From UBA8752 sp002172485 (GTDB lineage: Bacteria > Bacteroidota > Bacteroidia > Flavobacteriales_D > Sanyastnellaceae): a stretch of DNA of 64,000 nt. Of the stretch, positions 17,087 to 25,579 are shown piece by piece. The stretch is from contig JBELJZ010000006.1 of the NCBI GenBank assembly GCA_042089915.1, forward strand, positions 36,125 through 100,124, written 5' to 3'. Positions within the stretch are counted from its first letter, which is position 1, and every line of letters begins with the position of its first letter. Both the position numbers and the translations under genes were made by a program. The notes beneath the pieces are model-generated. The model ran no database searches. It had not been told where the DNA came from and saw nothing but the letters and a program-made list of their open reading frames with translations.

Positions 17087-17415
17087 ACGAGACCTCCATT
17101 CAAGTCACCATCGCTGGACGAACCTACCCGCTCACCGTAGCGGACGGGGAAGCAGCGCGCGTGCGGGAGGCAGCAGGACGCATTGACGAACTGGTGCAGC
17201 GATTCCAGCGTGATTACGGCGTATCGGACCGCCAGGACCTCATGGCCATGGCGGCCTTGCAGCTTCTGAGCGAGCCCACCACCACCGATTCTCCGGCCGT
17301 CGAGCCGGCGGGCCCGGTGATCCCCCAAACCGTCTTTGACGACTTGGAGGAAGTCCGCTCATTGCTGGCGCAAGCCGGCATCGCACCGGAGGGAACAGGG
17401 GACAGCACCCCCTGA
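17083..17415 (+). CDS. zapA: Cell division protein ZapA
   Basis: A 110-residue ZapA-family protein, which bundles FtsZ protofilaments at the division ring. The N-terminal beta hairpin IQVTIAGRTYPLTV and the following helix EAARVREAAGRIDELVQRFQ fit the ZapA globular domain. DRQDLMAMAALQLL begins the dimer/tetramer coiled coil. The acidic C-terminal extension is longer than in minimal members. The start overlaps the preceding stop (ATGA), and the RNase Y gene begins 5 bp after the stop, so these genes form one transcript. A zapA-rny neighbourhood is typical for Bacteroidota. No 6S RNA gene separates zapA from rny here. Confidence 0.82.
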   Translation: MNETSIQVTIAGRTYPLTVADGEAARVREAAGRIDELVQRFQRDYGVSDRQDLMAMAALQLLSEPTTTDSPAVEPAGPVIPQTVFDDLEEVRSLLAQAGIAPEGTGDSTP

Positions 17416-17419
17416 CTCT

Positions 17420-18964
17420 ATGGACGCATTCCTACCCTACATCATCGGCGCCCTAGCCGGACTCGTCATCGGAGGCGGCCTAGCCTATGCCATCCTCAAT
17501 GGCGTTCTGAAAGGCAAAGCTTCTTCCATCATCAAGGAAGCTGAGCAGAAAGGCGAAAACATCAAGGAGAAGAAGATTCTCCAAGCCAAGGAAAAATTCC
17601 TCAAGCTGAAGGAAGAGCACAGCAAGGAGATCAAATCCCGCAACACCAAAGTCCAGAGCTTGGAAGACAAGCTCAAGAACACCGAGCGCAACCTTAAGCG
17701 AGACAACCAACAGTTGCAAGACCGCCGCAAGAGGTTGGAACGCGATGAGGAGACCCTCAAGTCCCGGTTGGCAGCCAACGAGAATAAGCAAAAGGAACTG
17801 GAGAAGACGCAGGCGGAAGCCGCCAAACTCCTCTCCGCTTCAGCCGGCATGACAGTGGAAGATGCCAAGGAGCAGCTCAAGTCCCAGATCCTAGACGACG
17901 CCCGGGCCATGGCCTCCCGTGAAGTCCAGGACATCCTTGACGATGCCCGCGGCAAGGCCAATCAGGACGCCAAGAAAATCGTCATCCAGACCATCCAGCG
18001 CGTGGCCACAGAACACGCCGTGGAGAACAGCGTGTCCGTATTCAACATCGGCAGCGATGACGTCAAAGGCCGCATCATCGGCCGCGAAGGACGGAACATC
18101 CGGGCTCTGGAGACCGCTACGGGCGTGGAATTCATCGTGGACGACACCCCGGAAGCCATCATCCTGAGCTGTTTCGACCCAGTGCGCCGGGAAATCGCCC
18201 GCCTCAGCCTGCACAAATTGGTCAGCGACGGTCGAATCCACCCGGCCCGTATCGAGGAAGTCGTGGCCAAGACCACCAAGAAAATCGAGGAGGAGATTCT
18301 GCAGGTCGGAAAACGCACGGTCATCGACTTGGGCATCCCCAACATGGCCAACGCACTCGTGCGGATGGTCGGCCGGATGAAGTACCGGTCCAGCTACGGC
18401 CAGAACCTCCTGCAGCACAGCCGCGAAGTGGCCAACCTGTGCGCCACGATGGCGGCGGAACTCGGTCTCGACACCAAGGCGGCCAAGCGCGCGGGACTGC
18501 TCCACGACATTGGCAAGGTCAGCGATGAGGAGAGCGAATTGCCGCACGCCATCCTGGGCATGAAGCTCGCCGAAAAGGCCGGCGAACGCCCCGATGTTCT
18601 CAACGCCATCGGCGCCCACCACGACGAGATCGAAATGACCTCCCTCATCTCCCCCATCGTCCAGGTGTGCGACGCCATCTCCGGCGCACGTCCCGGCGCA
18701 CGTCGCGAGGTCGTGGAGAGCTACATCCAGCGCCTTAAGGACCTCGAGGGCATCGCCTTGGAGCAACCCGGCGTCACGCAGAGCTACGCCATCCAAGCGG
18801 GCCGTGAGTTGCGCGTGATGGTGGAGAGCGACCAAGTCAATGACGAGATGGCCGAACAGATCAGCTTCAACATCTCCCAGCGGATCATGAACGAGATGAC
18901 CTATCCCGGACAGGTCAAGGTCACCGTGATCCGCGAGACCCGGGCCGTGAGCGTCGCCAAATGA
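17420..18964 (+). CDS. rny: Ribonuclease Y (membrane-anchored endoribonuclease)
   Basis: A 514-residue RNase Y, which initiates mRNA decay at the inner membrane. The order is canonical: N-terminal membrane helix (FLPYIIGALAGLVIGGGLAY), long charged coiled coil (about 30-200), a KH RNA-binding domain with GRIIGREGRN at 217-226, then an HD metal-binding domain with H333 and LLHDIGK (H362, D363). The C-terminal domain contains ISFNISQRIMNEMTYPGQVK, standard for the family. Length and motifs are complete. It lies between zapA and a flippase gene, and its stop overlaps the flippase start as ATGA. Confidence 0.96.
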   Translation: MDAFLPYIIGALAGLVIGGGLAYAILNGVLKGKASSIIKEAEQKGENIKEKKILQAKEKFLKLKEEHSKEIKSRNTKVQSLEDKLKNTERNLKRDNQQLQDRRKRLERDEETLKSRLAANENKQKELEKTQAEAAKLLSASAGMTVEDAKEQLKSQILDDARAMASREVQDILDDARGKANQDAKKIVIQTIQRVATEHAVENSVSVFNIGSDDVKGRIIGREGRNIRALETATGVEFIVDDTPEAIILSCFDPVRREIARLSLHKLVSDGRIHPARIEEVVAKTTKKIEEEILQVGKRTVIDLGIPNMANALVRMVGRMKYRSSYGQNLLQHSREVANLCATMAAELGLDTKAAKRAGLLHDIGKVSDEESELPHAILGMKLAEKAGERPDVLNAIGAHHDEIEMTSLISPIVQVCDAISGARPGARREVVESYIQRLKDLEGIALEQPGVTQSYAIQAGRELRVMVESDQVNDEMAEQISFNISQRIMNEMTYPGQVKVTVIRETRAVSVAK

Positions 18965-20481
18965 GCCAAAGCCAGGACGGCAATTTCTCGAACTCCGTCC
19001 AGTGGCAGACCCTCAATGTGGGGGTCCAAATCCTCATCCAACTCGGATTCATCCGAGTCCTCGGGGAATACCTGTCCGAAGACGAATGGGGCCTACTCGG
19101 TCTCGTCCTCGGCTGTGCCGGCCTCGTCGAAATTTTCGCCCAACTGGGGGTGGGGCCTTCCCTCGTCCAACGTCAAGACTTGTCTCGGCCGCAAGTCTCC
19201 TCTGCCTTCTGGTTTTCCATGGCCATGGGGGCCGCCTTTGCCCTGGCGTTCGGCCTTGGCGCACCGTGGGTAGCGGAGGGCTTCAACCGTCCGGAAATGG
19301 AGCCCGTTTTGGAGTGGGCCGCCTTGAGCTTCCTGCTGGCCGCCTTCGCCTTGGTACCCCGCTCCATACTGATTCGCAGGATGGACTTCCGCAGCCTATT
19401 CTGGTCCTCCCTGTTGGCCATGGTCCTGGCCAACGGCATCTTCGGCATCTGGGCCGCCACCGCCGGTTGGGGTGTTTACGCCTACATCGGGGCCTTGCTT
19501 CTGCAGAATGGTCTGCTCGGTCTGCAATTCTGGTGGCGTTCGGGCGTTCGGGTGTCCCTTCGCCCCCACCTCGGCGCAGCCAGGGGATTGCTCCGGTACG
19601 GAGCGAGCAGCACTGTATTCAACTTCCTCAATTACGCCGCCACCAAACTGGATTTATTGGTACTCGGCCGGCTTCTACCTGAGGGGCGCACCGCGGAACA
19701 AGGCCTGTACGACCGGAGCGTATACCTCATGAACACGCCGGTGACGGTCCTCGGCAAACTGTCGGACAGCGTCTTGTTCAGTGGCATGAGCCAAGTTCAG
19801 GATGAGCGGGACCGCCTGCAGCGCATCTTTTATGGCGGAACGTATGTCGTGACCCTCCTCGTTTTACCGGGCGTGGTCATGCTCGAAGTTCTGATGGAGG
19901 ACGTCGTCCGCATCCTGGTGTCCTCCAAGTTGTTGGCCATCGTACCCATCGCCCGCATCCTCGTGTTGGCCATCCTGTTCCGCAGTTGGGTCAAGGTGTG
20001 CGATGCCGTGGTGCGGGCCGTGGACGCCATTCTGCCAGCTTCGCTCATCAAGGCCGGGTTTTGCGTACTCGTCGCCGGCGCTGCATGGCTCGGGTTCCTA
20101 TACGACCTGCGCGCGATGGCCATCGGAATGGTGGCCGCCACCACCCTTCAGGCTGTCGCCCTGCTGATCCTCACACAACGCAGCATTCGATTTTCACCAG
20201 CGCAGTTTCTCCGCATGGCACGGCCGGGACTGGTCGCCGGACTGACTGCACTTCTCGGTACCCTGCCGTCGTTCTGGGTGCCCTGCGCGTGGGGCTGGGC
20301 CGTTCATTTTGTGGCCGGCTTGGGAGGGGTCGCGGCCACCCTGGTTGGCTTGGCATGGCTCCGCCCGCAATGGCTTCGCTCCGGAGAGTACAACCTCCTT
20401 GGGCAGCTCGCCCTCAAGTCCGGATCCGCAGCAATGCGCCGCCGGTGGACCTCGGATGAAAACACCAGCGAGGGCCCCTAA
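18961..20481 (+). CDS. Polysaccharide flippase (Wzx/MATE-like, oligosaccharide transport)
   Basis: A 506-residue multipass inner-membrane protein with about 12-14 hydrophobic helices. It begins NSVQWQTLNVGVQILIQLGF and continues with GLLGLVLGCAGLVEIFAQLG and LRYGASSTVFNFLNYAATKL, patterns found in the Wzx/PST family that flips lipid-linked oligosaccharides across the inner membrane. LGRLLPEGRTAEQGLYDRSV is the typical motif after the central helices. It is translationally coupled to rny (ATGA), an unexpected but tight arrangement. The substrate may relate to the rhamnose and export genes near 9.5-10.9 kb. Confidence 0.85.
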   Translation: MSQSQDGNFSNSVQWQTLNVGVQILIQLGFIRVLGEYLSEDEWGLLGLVLGCAGLVEIFAQLGVGPSLVQRQDLSRPQVSSAFWFSMAMGAAFALAFGLGAPWVAEGFNRPEMEPVLEWAALSFLLAAFALVPRSILIRRMDFRSLFWSSLLAMVLANGIFGIWAATAGWGVYAYIGALLLQNGLLGLQFWWRSGVRVSLRPHLGAARGLLRYGASSTVFNFLNYAATKLDLLVLGRLLPEGRTAEQGLYDRSVYLMNTPVTVLGKLSDSVLFSGMSQVQDERDRLQRIFYGGTYVVTLLVLPGVVMLEVLMEDVVRILVSSKLLAIVPIARILVLAILFRSWVKVCDAVVRAVDAILPASLIKAGFCVLVAGAAWLGFLYDLRAMAIGMVAATTLQAVALLILTQRSIRFSPAQFLRMARPGLVAGLTALLGTLPSFWVPCAWGWAVHFVAGLGGVAATLVGLAWLRPQWLRSGEYNLLGQLALKSGSAAMRRRWTSDENTSEGP

Positions 20482-20486
20482 TTTCG
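20479..20486 (+). promoter_or_regulatory. Candidate -7 element TAATTTCG, 7 nt before the DUF4476-like gene
   Basis: TAATTTCG overlaps the flippase stop codon and fits TAnnTT(T/C)G. CGGCCCA separates it from ATG 20494, predicting a leaderless transcript. Confidence 0.4.
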
Positions 20487-20493
20487 CGGCCCA

Positions 20494-21171
20494 ATGGCCG
20501 TGAAACGTCCGATCTTATCCACTACGCTGACTGCGGCGCTGCTCGCCGGGTGGGCCTTCTGTGCCACCCTGTTCGCGCAAGACAGCCTGTGGGTTCGCGG
20601 CGGCATTCGAGCCGGCGGAGACAGCATCCCGGCCGAGGTGCATTGGCGTTTTGGTCCCGCCGCGCCCGCTCCTGAGCTGGACACCTTGTGGATGCCCGTC
20701 CACAGACAGGCTCCCCTCACTTGTTGGGGGTCCAGCGAATTCGGGCGCTCACAAATGGAAGCCAATTGGCCACGCTACACCGACAGCGTGACCGTCAGCC
20801 TGTTTCCAGACAGTTCGGGCCTCGTCTTGTGTCTCGGGTCGGACACCCTCCGGAAGGGGTGGACTCTGGCCGCGTCGGGCTGCTTTCCAGCGACGCCTTC
20901 TACAGCATTTCAGACATGGCTGCTGCGACAGTCGGACACCCCCTTCGAACGCCGCCGACATGACGCCGCACTCGCTTGGCTACAAGACCACTGCCTCAAG
21001 GTGCCCCACCTCGGCCGCTTGCTGGATTCCTTTGACGACGAGGGGCGGCGGCTGACCTTACTGAAGCGGGCCCAAGTGGTGCGCCCCGACCAGTTGGGCA
21101 CCCTGTCGAACCGCTTCTTCTCCTCCCATTACCGCGCCGCATTCGACGCTTGGCTGGCCGAGCAGAATTGA
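20494..21171 (+). CDS. Secreted protein with a DUF4476-like C-terminal domain
   Basis: A 225-residue exported protein of unknown function. The signal peptide is clear (TLTAALLAGWAFCATLFAQ). A beta-rich middle with two possible disulfide cysteines (PLTCWGSS, ASGCFP) leads to a C-terminal helical region, HDAALAWLQDHCLKVPHLGR through FFSSHYRAAFDAWLAE. That region resembles DUF4476, a small helical domain frequent in secreted Bacteroidota proteins; I assign it by pattern only. The gene is probably transcribed from its own promoter element overlapping the flippase stop. Confidence 0.55.
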   Translation: MAVKRPILSTTLTAALLAGWAFCATLFAQDSLWVRGGIRAGGDSIPAEVHWRFGPAAPAPELDTLWMPVHRQAPLTCWGSSEFGRSQMEANWPRYTDSVTVSLFPDSSGLVLCLGSDTLRKGWTLAASGCFPATPSTAFQTWLLRQSDTPFERRRHDAALAWLQDHCLKVPHLGRLLDSFDDEGRRLTLLKRAQVVRPDQLGTLSNRFFSSHYRAAFDAWLAEQN

Positions 21172-21287
21172 CACCATCGTCACCGGTGCACAACGTGGGG
21201 GAAACTCGAATGCCATCGATTTGAAAGCCCAAGGGCATCCTGTTGTTTTGACCTCAGAAAACCACACCGACGCTCACCCACTCCGCC

Positions 21288-22349
21288 ATGCACAATTTCT
21301 CCGCCGGCCCCTGCATTTTGCCTCCCTCGGTCATGCAGCAAGCCTCCGAAGCCGTTCGCGAACTCAACGGTTCCAGGCTCAGCCTGATTGAAATCTCCCA
21401 CCGCAGCAAAGCTTTTGTGGACATCATGGAAGAGGCCCGCAGCCTTGTCCGGAGCGAACTGAACCTGCCCGACCACTACGAAGTGCTCTTTCTCCAAGGC
21501 GGCGCCAGCCTCGGCTTCCTGACCACCGCCATGAACTTCACGCCGGAAGGCAGCAGCATGGATTACGCGGTAACGGGTACGTGGTCCAAGAAGGCGATGA
21601 AGGAGGCCCAGAAAATGGGGGCCGCGCAGGCGATCACCTCCAGCGAGGACACCGGGTTTGACCGCATTCCGGCGCTCCCCTCATCCAGCCAGGCTGGCGC
21701 AGTGCACATCACCACGAACAACACCATTTTCGGCACCCAATACGCGGGTGACCCCACCATCGACACCCCGCTGGTGGCCGACATGAGCTCGGACATCTTT
21801 TCCCGGCCGGTGGACATCGAGAAGTACGCCTGCATTTACGCCGGCGCCCAGAAGAACATGGGACCCGCCGGCACCGTGCTCTACATCTACAACAAGAACC
21901 AAGCTGGACAACACGGCAAGGATCTGCCGAGCTACCTCGACCTCGCCGTCCACGCCGGCAAGGACAGCATGTTCAACACCCCGCCGGTCTTTGCCGTATA
22001 CACCAGCATGCTCACCTTGCGTTGGCTCAAGGCGGAAGGCGGTGTCGCCGAAATGCAGAAGCGCAATGGTGCGAAGGCGGCCTGCATTTACGGGGAAATC
22101 GACCGAAACCCCCTGTTTAATGGGTTCGCCCAGACCGATTCGCGCAGCGTGATGAACGCCACGTTCACCGCTGCGGATGACGCCCACACCCCGCTCTTCC
22201 TCGAAGCCTGTGCAGCAGCCGGCATCAACGGCATCAAAGGGCACCGTTCCGTCGGCGGCTTCCGCGCCTCCATGTACAACGCCCTGCCCCTCTCCAGTGT
22301 CGAAGTCCTCGTGGACGTGATGAAGGAGTTCGAGCAGACCCACGGCTGA
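21288..22349 (+). CDS. serC: Phosphoserine aminotransferase
   Basis: A 353-residue class V aminotransferase that makes phosphoserine from 3-phosphohydroxypyruvate, the second step of serine synthesis. It begins NFSAGPCILPPSVM; the PLP-binding lysine is K189 in YAGAQKNMGPAG. VLFLQGGASLGFL contacts the cofactor phosphate, and HRSVGGFRASMYNAL at the C-terminus binds substrate phosphate. Length is normal for SerC. It is followed after 30 bp by serA and then by DUF1015, forming a serine operon. The 116-bp gap upstream holds no gene; I see no convincing promoter box there. Confidence 0.96.
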   Translation: MHNFSAGPCILPPSVMQQASEAVRELNGSRLSLIEISHRSKAFVDIMEEARSLVRSELNLPDHYEVLFLQGGASLGFLTTAMNFTPEGSSMDYAVTGTWSKKAMKEAQKMGAAQAITSSEDTGFDRIPALPSSSQAGAVHITTNNTIFGTQYAGDPTIDTPLVADMSSDIFSRPVDIEKYACIYAGAQKNMGPAGTVLYIYNKNQAGQHGKDLPSYLDLAVHAGKDSMFNTPPVFAVYTSMLTLRWLKAEGGVAEMQKRNGAKAACIYGEIDRNPLFNGFAQTDSRSVMNATFTAADDAHTPLFLEACAAAGINGIKGHRSVGGFRASMYNALPLSSVEVLVDVMKEFEQTHG

Positions 22350-22379
22350 TCAGATCCACACCCCTCCATTTCCATTGAC

Positions 22380-23345
22380 ATGAAAGTCCTCGCCAACGAC
22401 GGCGTTTCCGCCAAAGCCAAAGCCGCCCTCGAAGCCGAAGGTATCGCGGTGTCCACCGACCACGTGGAGCAGGCCGACCTCATCGAGACCCTGAACCGCG
22501 AAGGCTACGCGGGCATCCTGGTTCGCAGTGCCACGAAAGTCCGCAAGGACCTGATTGACGCCTGTCCCGGCCTCCGCTTCATCGGACGCGGCGGCGTCGG
22601 CATGGACAACATCGACGTCGACTACGCCCGAGAGCAAGGCAAGGTGGTGTTCAACACGCCCGCGGCCAGCTCTCAAAGCGTAGCCGAACTCGTGATGGCG
22701 CACCTCTTCGCCATGGCGCGCTCCTTGCACCGCAGCTACCCAGCCATGCCAGAGCGGGGCGCGGAGGAGTTCAAGGTGCTGAAGAAGGCCTACGCCAAGG
22801 GCATTGAGCTCCGCGGCAAGACCTTGGGCATTGTCGGCTTCGGCCGCATTGGCACCGCCGTGGCGGAATACGCGTTGGGGTGCGGCATGCACGTGATCGG
22901 CGTGGACCGTGAAGGCACGTCCCGCAACGTTCAAGTCCAGGTTCAGCTCGGCGGAGGCAACGTCCAGAAAGTCGCCGTGGAGATTCCGTTGGTCCCCATG
23001 GACAAGATGCTCGCTCAGGCCGATGCCGTGACCTTCCACGTACCCGCCCAAGCCGACGGCTCCCCCGTCCTCGACGCGGCCGGCGTGGCTTCGATGAAGG
23101 AAGGCGCCATGCTGGTGAACACCGCCCGCGGTGGCACGGTCGATGAGGCCGCCGTCAGCGCTGCCGTCACCTCCGGCCACCTCCGTGCGGCCGCCCTCGA
23201 TGTCTTCGTCGGAGAGCCGAAGCCCGACCCGGCCCTGCTCCAAGTCGACGGCTTGGCGCTCACGCCGCACATCGGCGCCGCCACCCTCGAAGCCCAGGAC
23301 CGCATCGGCGACGAACTCGTCGAGCGCATTCTCGAATTGCGTTAA
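22380..23345 (+). CDS. serA: D-3-phosphoglycerate dehydrogenase, short form without ACT domain
   Basis: A 321-residue D-2-hydroxyacid dehydrogenase that oxidises 3-phosphoglycerate with NAD, the first step in serine synthesis. GFGRIG (153-158) is the nucleotide-binding motif. GRGGVGMDNIDVDYA, NTARGGTVDEAAV and HIGAATLEAQDRIG contain the substrate Arg, catalytic Glu-region and catalytic His. The protein ends just after the catalytic core, so it lacks the C-terminal ACT domain that gives serine feedback in E. coli. Context with serC makes the phosphoglycerate assignment stronger than a general hydroxyacid dehydrogenase. Confidence 0.93.
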   Translation: MKVLANDGVSAKAKAALEAEGIAVSTDHVEQADLIETLNREGYAGILVRSATKVRKDLIDACPGLRFIGRGGVGMDNIDVDYAREQGKVVFNTPAASSQSVAELVMAHLFAMARSLHRSYPAMPERGAEEFKVLKKAYAKGIELRGKTLGIVGFGRIGTAVAEYALGCGMHVIGVDREGTSRNVQVQVQLGGGNVQKVAVEIPLVPMDKMLAQADAVTFHVPAQADGSPVLDAAGVASMKEGAMLVNTARGGTVDEAAVSAAVTSGHLRAAALDVFVGEPKPDPALLQVDGLALTPHIGAATLEAQDRIGDELVERILELR

Positions 23346-23387
23346 TTCGGAGAACCCCACCGGACCACCGGTGCGGCGCTGCGTTCA

Positions 23388-24578
23388 ATGACCACGAAGC
23401 CCGCCCTCATCCACCCCTTCGCAGGGGTCGTACCCTCTGCGGACAAGGCCCACCTTGTGGCCACGCGGAGTTACCTCAGCTATTCCAGCGAAGAGCTTCG
23501 GGACAAGCTGTCCCGGAATCCTTACAGCTACATGCATGTGATCCACCCCCACGGCACCCCCATGCCGACGGGTTCGGACATGGGCCCCATCCGATCGGCC
23601 TTCACCTCCTATGTCGAGAAAGGCTGGCTGCACCGAGATGACACGTCCCACTTCTATCTCCTTCGACAAGAAAGCGAATACGGTGGCGTCACCGGAATCA
23701 TCGCCCTCGTCGACACAGCGGCAGCCGAACGCGGTGATGTCAAGGCGCACGAAGCCACCTTGGCCCGCCGAGAAACCCTGTTTGCCCGTTACCTCGAGCA
23801 AGTCGGACTGAACGCCGAACCCACCTTGCTGGCCCACCGCCCTCTGCCGGCGCTCCACGCCGCCAGGGAGGCCTGGATGCAACGCCAGCCCGACCTGGAC
23901 TTCACCACCACGGACACCGTGCGGCACACCCTGTGGAAAGTGCCCGCCGATGAAGGTGAATTCACGCCGCTCCTCGCCCAGATCTCTGCGCTCTACATCG
24001 CCGATGGACACCACCGCGTGGCCTCCAGTCAACGATTGGCTCAGGCGCACCCCGACCACCCCGGCGCCCAACGTTTCATGGCCATGATCGTCGACGGCGA
24101 CCAGCTGGTTTTTCGCGGCTACCACCGGCGGCTCCTCCACGACCAGGACCCCGAGGAGTGGGCCGCGACCGTGACCGCCATGACCGCCTTGGACGAGGTC
24201 TCCGTCCTGTCCAACAGCGCTGCGCTGCCCGAGGGCAGCGTGGAACTGACCCTGTCCGGTGCAGCCCACCAGCGGCTCGCTGTCCGCCTCACCCCATCCG
24301 ACCTCACCTTGCCCGAGTGGCTTCAACAGCGGGTCTTCGCGCCCATCTTCGGCATTCACCAGCCCCGAACGGACCGCCGCCTGCGGTGCCTGACCGAGTC
24401 AGAGCATCAAAGCACCCCAGTTCCTGAGAACCAGCTGGCCTTCGTGCTGCCCCCTTTGGACTTTGACCAGCTGGCTGCCGCGGCGGATGACGGCCGTCAC
24501 ATGCCGCCCAAAAGCACTTGGATCGCGCCGAAGTTGCGCAGTGGACTTGTCCTGTACGATTTCGGCCCCGCCACCTGA
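23388..24578 (+). CDS. DUF1015 family protein in the serine operon
   Basis: A 396-residue cytoplasmic protein of the DUF1015 family, function unestablished. Recognisable stretches are LIHPFAGVVPSADKAHLVAT at the N-terminus, NPYSYMHVIHP, the conserved LYIADGHHRVASSQRLA and the late GIHQPRTDRRL run. It follows serA by 42 bp, so it probably shares the serC-serA transcript; this gene order is common in Bacteroidota. A role in serine or phosphoserine metabolism is suggested by context only. The YggS gene starts 10 bp after its stop. Confidence 0.85.
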   Translation: MTTKPALIHPFAGVVPSADKAHLVATRSYLSYSSEELRDKLSRNPYSYMHVIHPHGTPMPTGSDMGPIRSAFTSYVEKGWLHRDDTSHFYLLRQESEYGGVTGIIALVDTAAAERGDVKAHEATLARRETLFARYLEQVGLNAEPTLLAHRPLPALHAAREAWMQRQPDLDFTTTDTVRHTLWKVPADEGEFTPLLAQISALYIADGHHRVASSQRLAQAHPDHPGAQRFMAMIVDGDQLVFRGYHRRLLHDQDPEEWAATVTAMTALDEVSVLSNSAALPEGSVELTLSGAAHQRLAVRLTPSDLTLPEWLQQRVFAPIFGIHQPRTDRRLRCLTESEHQSTPVPENQLAFVLPPLDFDQLAAAADDGRHMPPKSTWIAPKLRSGLVLYDFGPAT

Positions 24579-24588
24579 CCTTTGCCCC

Positions 24589-25269
24589 ATGGGCGCAATC
24601 GCACAAGCTTGGAATGAGACGCGGGCACAGGTCCCGGAGCACGTCACCTTGGTGGCGGTCAGCAAGACCAAACCCGTTGAAGCCGTGGAAGAGGCTTACG
24701 CCGCCGGAGCCCGCTGCTTTGGAGAAAACCGGGTTCAGGAACTCGTCGCCAAGCATGAGGCCCTGACCGCTGGCGGTGCGGCGAAACAGGAGGACCACGC
24801 CGACCTGATGTGGCACCAGATCGGCACTTTGCAACGCAACAAGGTCAAGTACATCGCGCCGTTTGTCGACCTCATTCACGCGGTCGACCAGGCTTCGCTT
24901 CTTGCAGAAATCAACAAGCGCGCTGGCGCCAACGGACGCTGCATCCGGGTGCTGCTCCAGCTTCACATTGCTGCAGAGAGCAGCAAATTCGGCCTCAGCG
25001 CTGCCGAACTCGAGTCCTTGCTTCTCGAGGCCGACGCCGGGCAATTCCCCCATGTGGAGATCGCCGGACTGATGGGCATGGCCACCTTCACCGACGACAC
25101 CCGTCAGGTCGGACGGGAATTCGCCGGGCTGCGCACCCTCTTCGAACAGCATGGAGCCGAGCGCGGTTGGGACACGCTGTCCATGGGGATGAGTGGGGAC
25201 TGGCGGATCGCCGTGGAAGAAGGGAGCACCATGGTCCGCATCGGCAGTGCCATTTTCGGAGCGCGATGA
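24589..25269 (+). CDS. YggS family PLP homeostasis protein (PLPBP)
   Basis: A 226-residue PLP-binding TIM-barrel protein that buffers pyridoxal phosphate rather than acting as an enzyme. The PLP lysine is K26 in LVAVSKTKP. GARCFGENRVQEL, MWHQIGTLQRNKVKYI and the C-terminal LSMGMSGDWRIAVEEGSTMV are classic YggS signatures. I set the start at ATG 24589 since it begins the conserved N-terminal helix; upstream in-frame sequence belongs to the DUF1015 gene in another frame. It lies beside a PLP-dependent enzyme gene (serC) and overlaps the next small gene by 4 bp. Confidence 0.94.
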   Translation: MGAIAQAWNETRAQVPEHVTLVAVSKTKPVEAVEEAYAAGARCFGENRVQELVAKHEALTAGGAAKQEDHADLMWHQIGTLQRNKVKYIAPFVDLIHAVDQASLLAEINKRAGANGRCIRVLLQLHIAAESSKFGLSAAELESLLLEADAGQFPHVEIAGLMGMATFTDDTRQVGREFAGLRTLFEQHGAERGWDTLSMGMSGDWRIAVEEGSTMVRIGSAIFGAR

Positions 25270-25544
25270 GGCCGAGTTGGATGCCCTACGAGCCCTGGTT
25301 CAAAGCCTGGCTGGTGCTGGCCCCCCTTGTGGCGTACGGCTCGCACTTCATCATTTTCAATGCCCGACTTCGGCTGGCCCAGCTGGCCAAAGACAGCATG
25401 GACGTCCCCGTACCCACGGGAACCGTCGGTTATGCGGCAGCCTGCACGGCAGCCTTCACGCTCCTCATGGTCGTCATTGCCCGCCTGTGGGTCCAATTCA
25501 CCCCCGCAGAGGACGGTGAGGGCACGGAGGAGGCAGACGCCTGA
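25266..25544 (+). CDS. Small two-helix membrane protein of unknown function
   Basis: A 92-residue protein with two likely transmembrane helices: WLVLAPLVAYGSHFIIF and YAAACTAAFTLLMVVIARLW. The C-terminal tail is acidic (AEDGEGTEEADA). I do not recognise a family. The start at 25266 overlaps the YggS stop as ATGA, so it is translated with that gene. It converges on the flavoenzyme gene with a 35-bp gap. Confidence 0.65.
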   Translation: MRPSWMPYEPWFKAWLVLAPLVAYGSHFIIFNARLRLAQLAKDSMDVPVPTGTVGYAAACTAAFTLLMVVIARLWVQFTPAEDGEGTEEADA

Positions 25545-25579
25545 GCGCCCACCCCCCTCCTTGTGAATCGCAGGGCGAA

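Noticed and set aside
17416..17419. 6S RNA expected between zapA and rny
   Set aside because: Only 4 bp separate the zapA stop from the rny start, leaving no room for an RNA gene.
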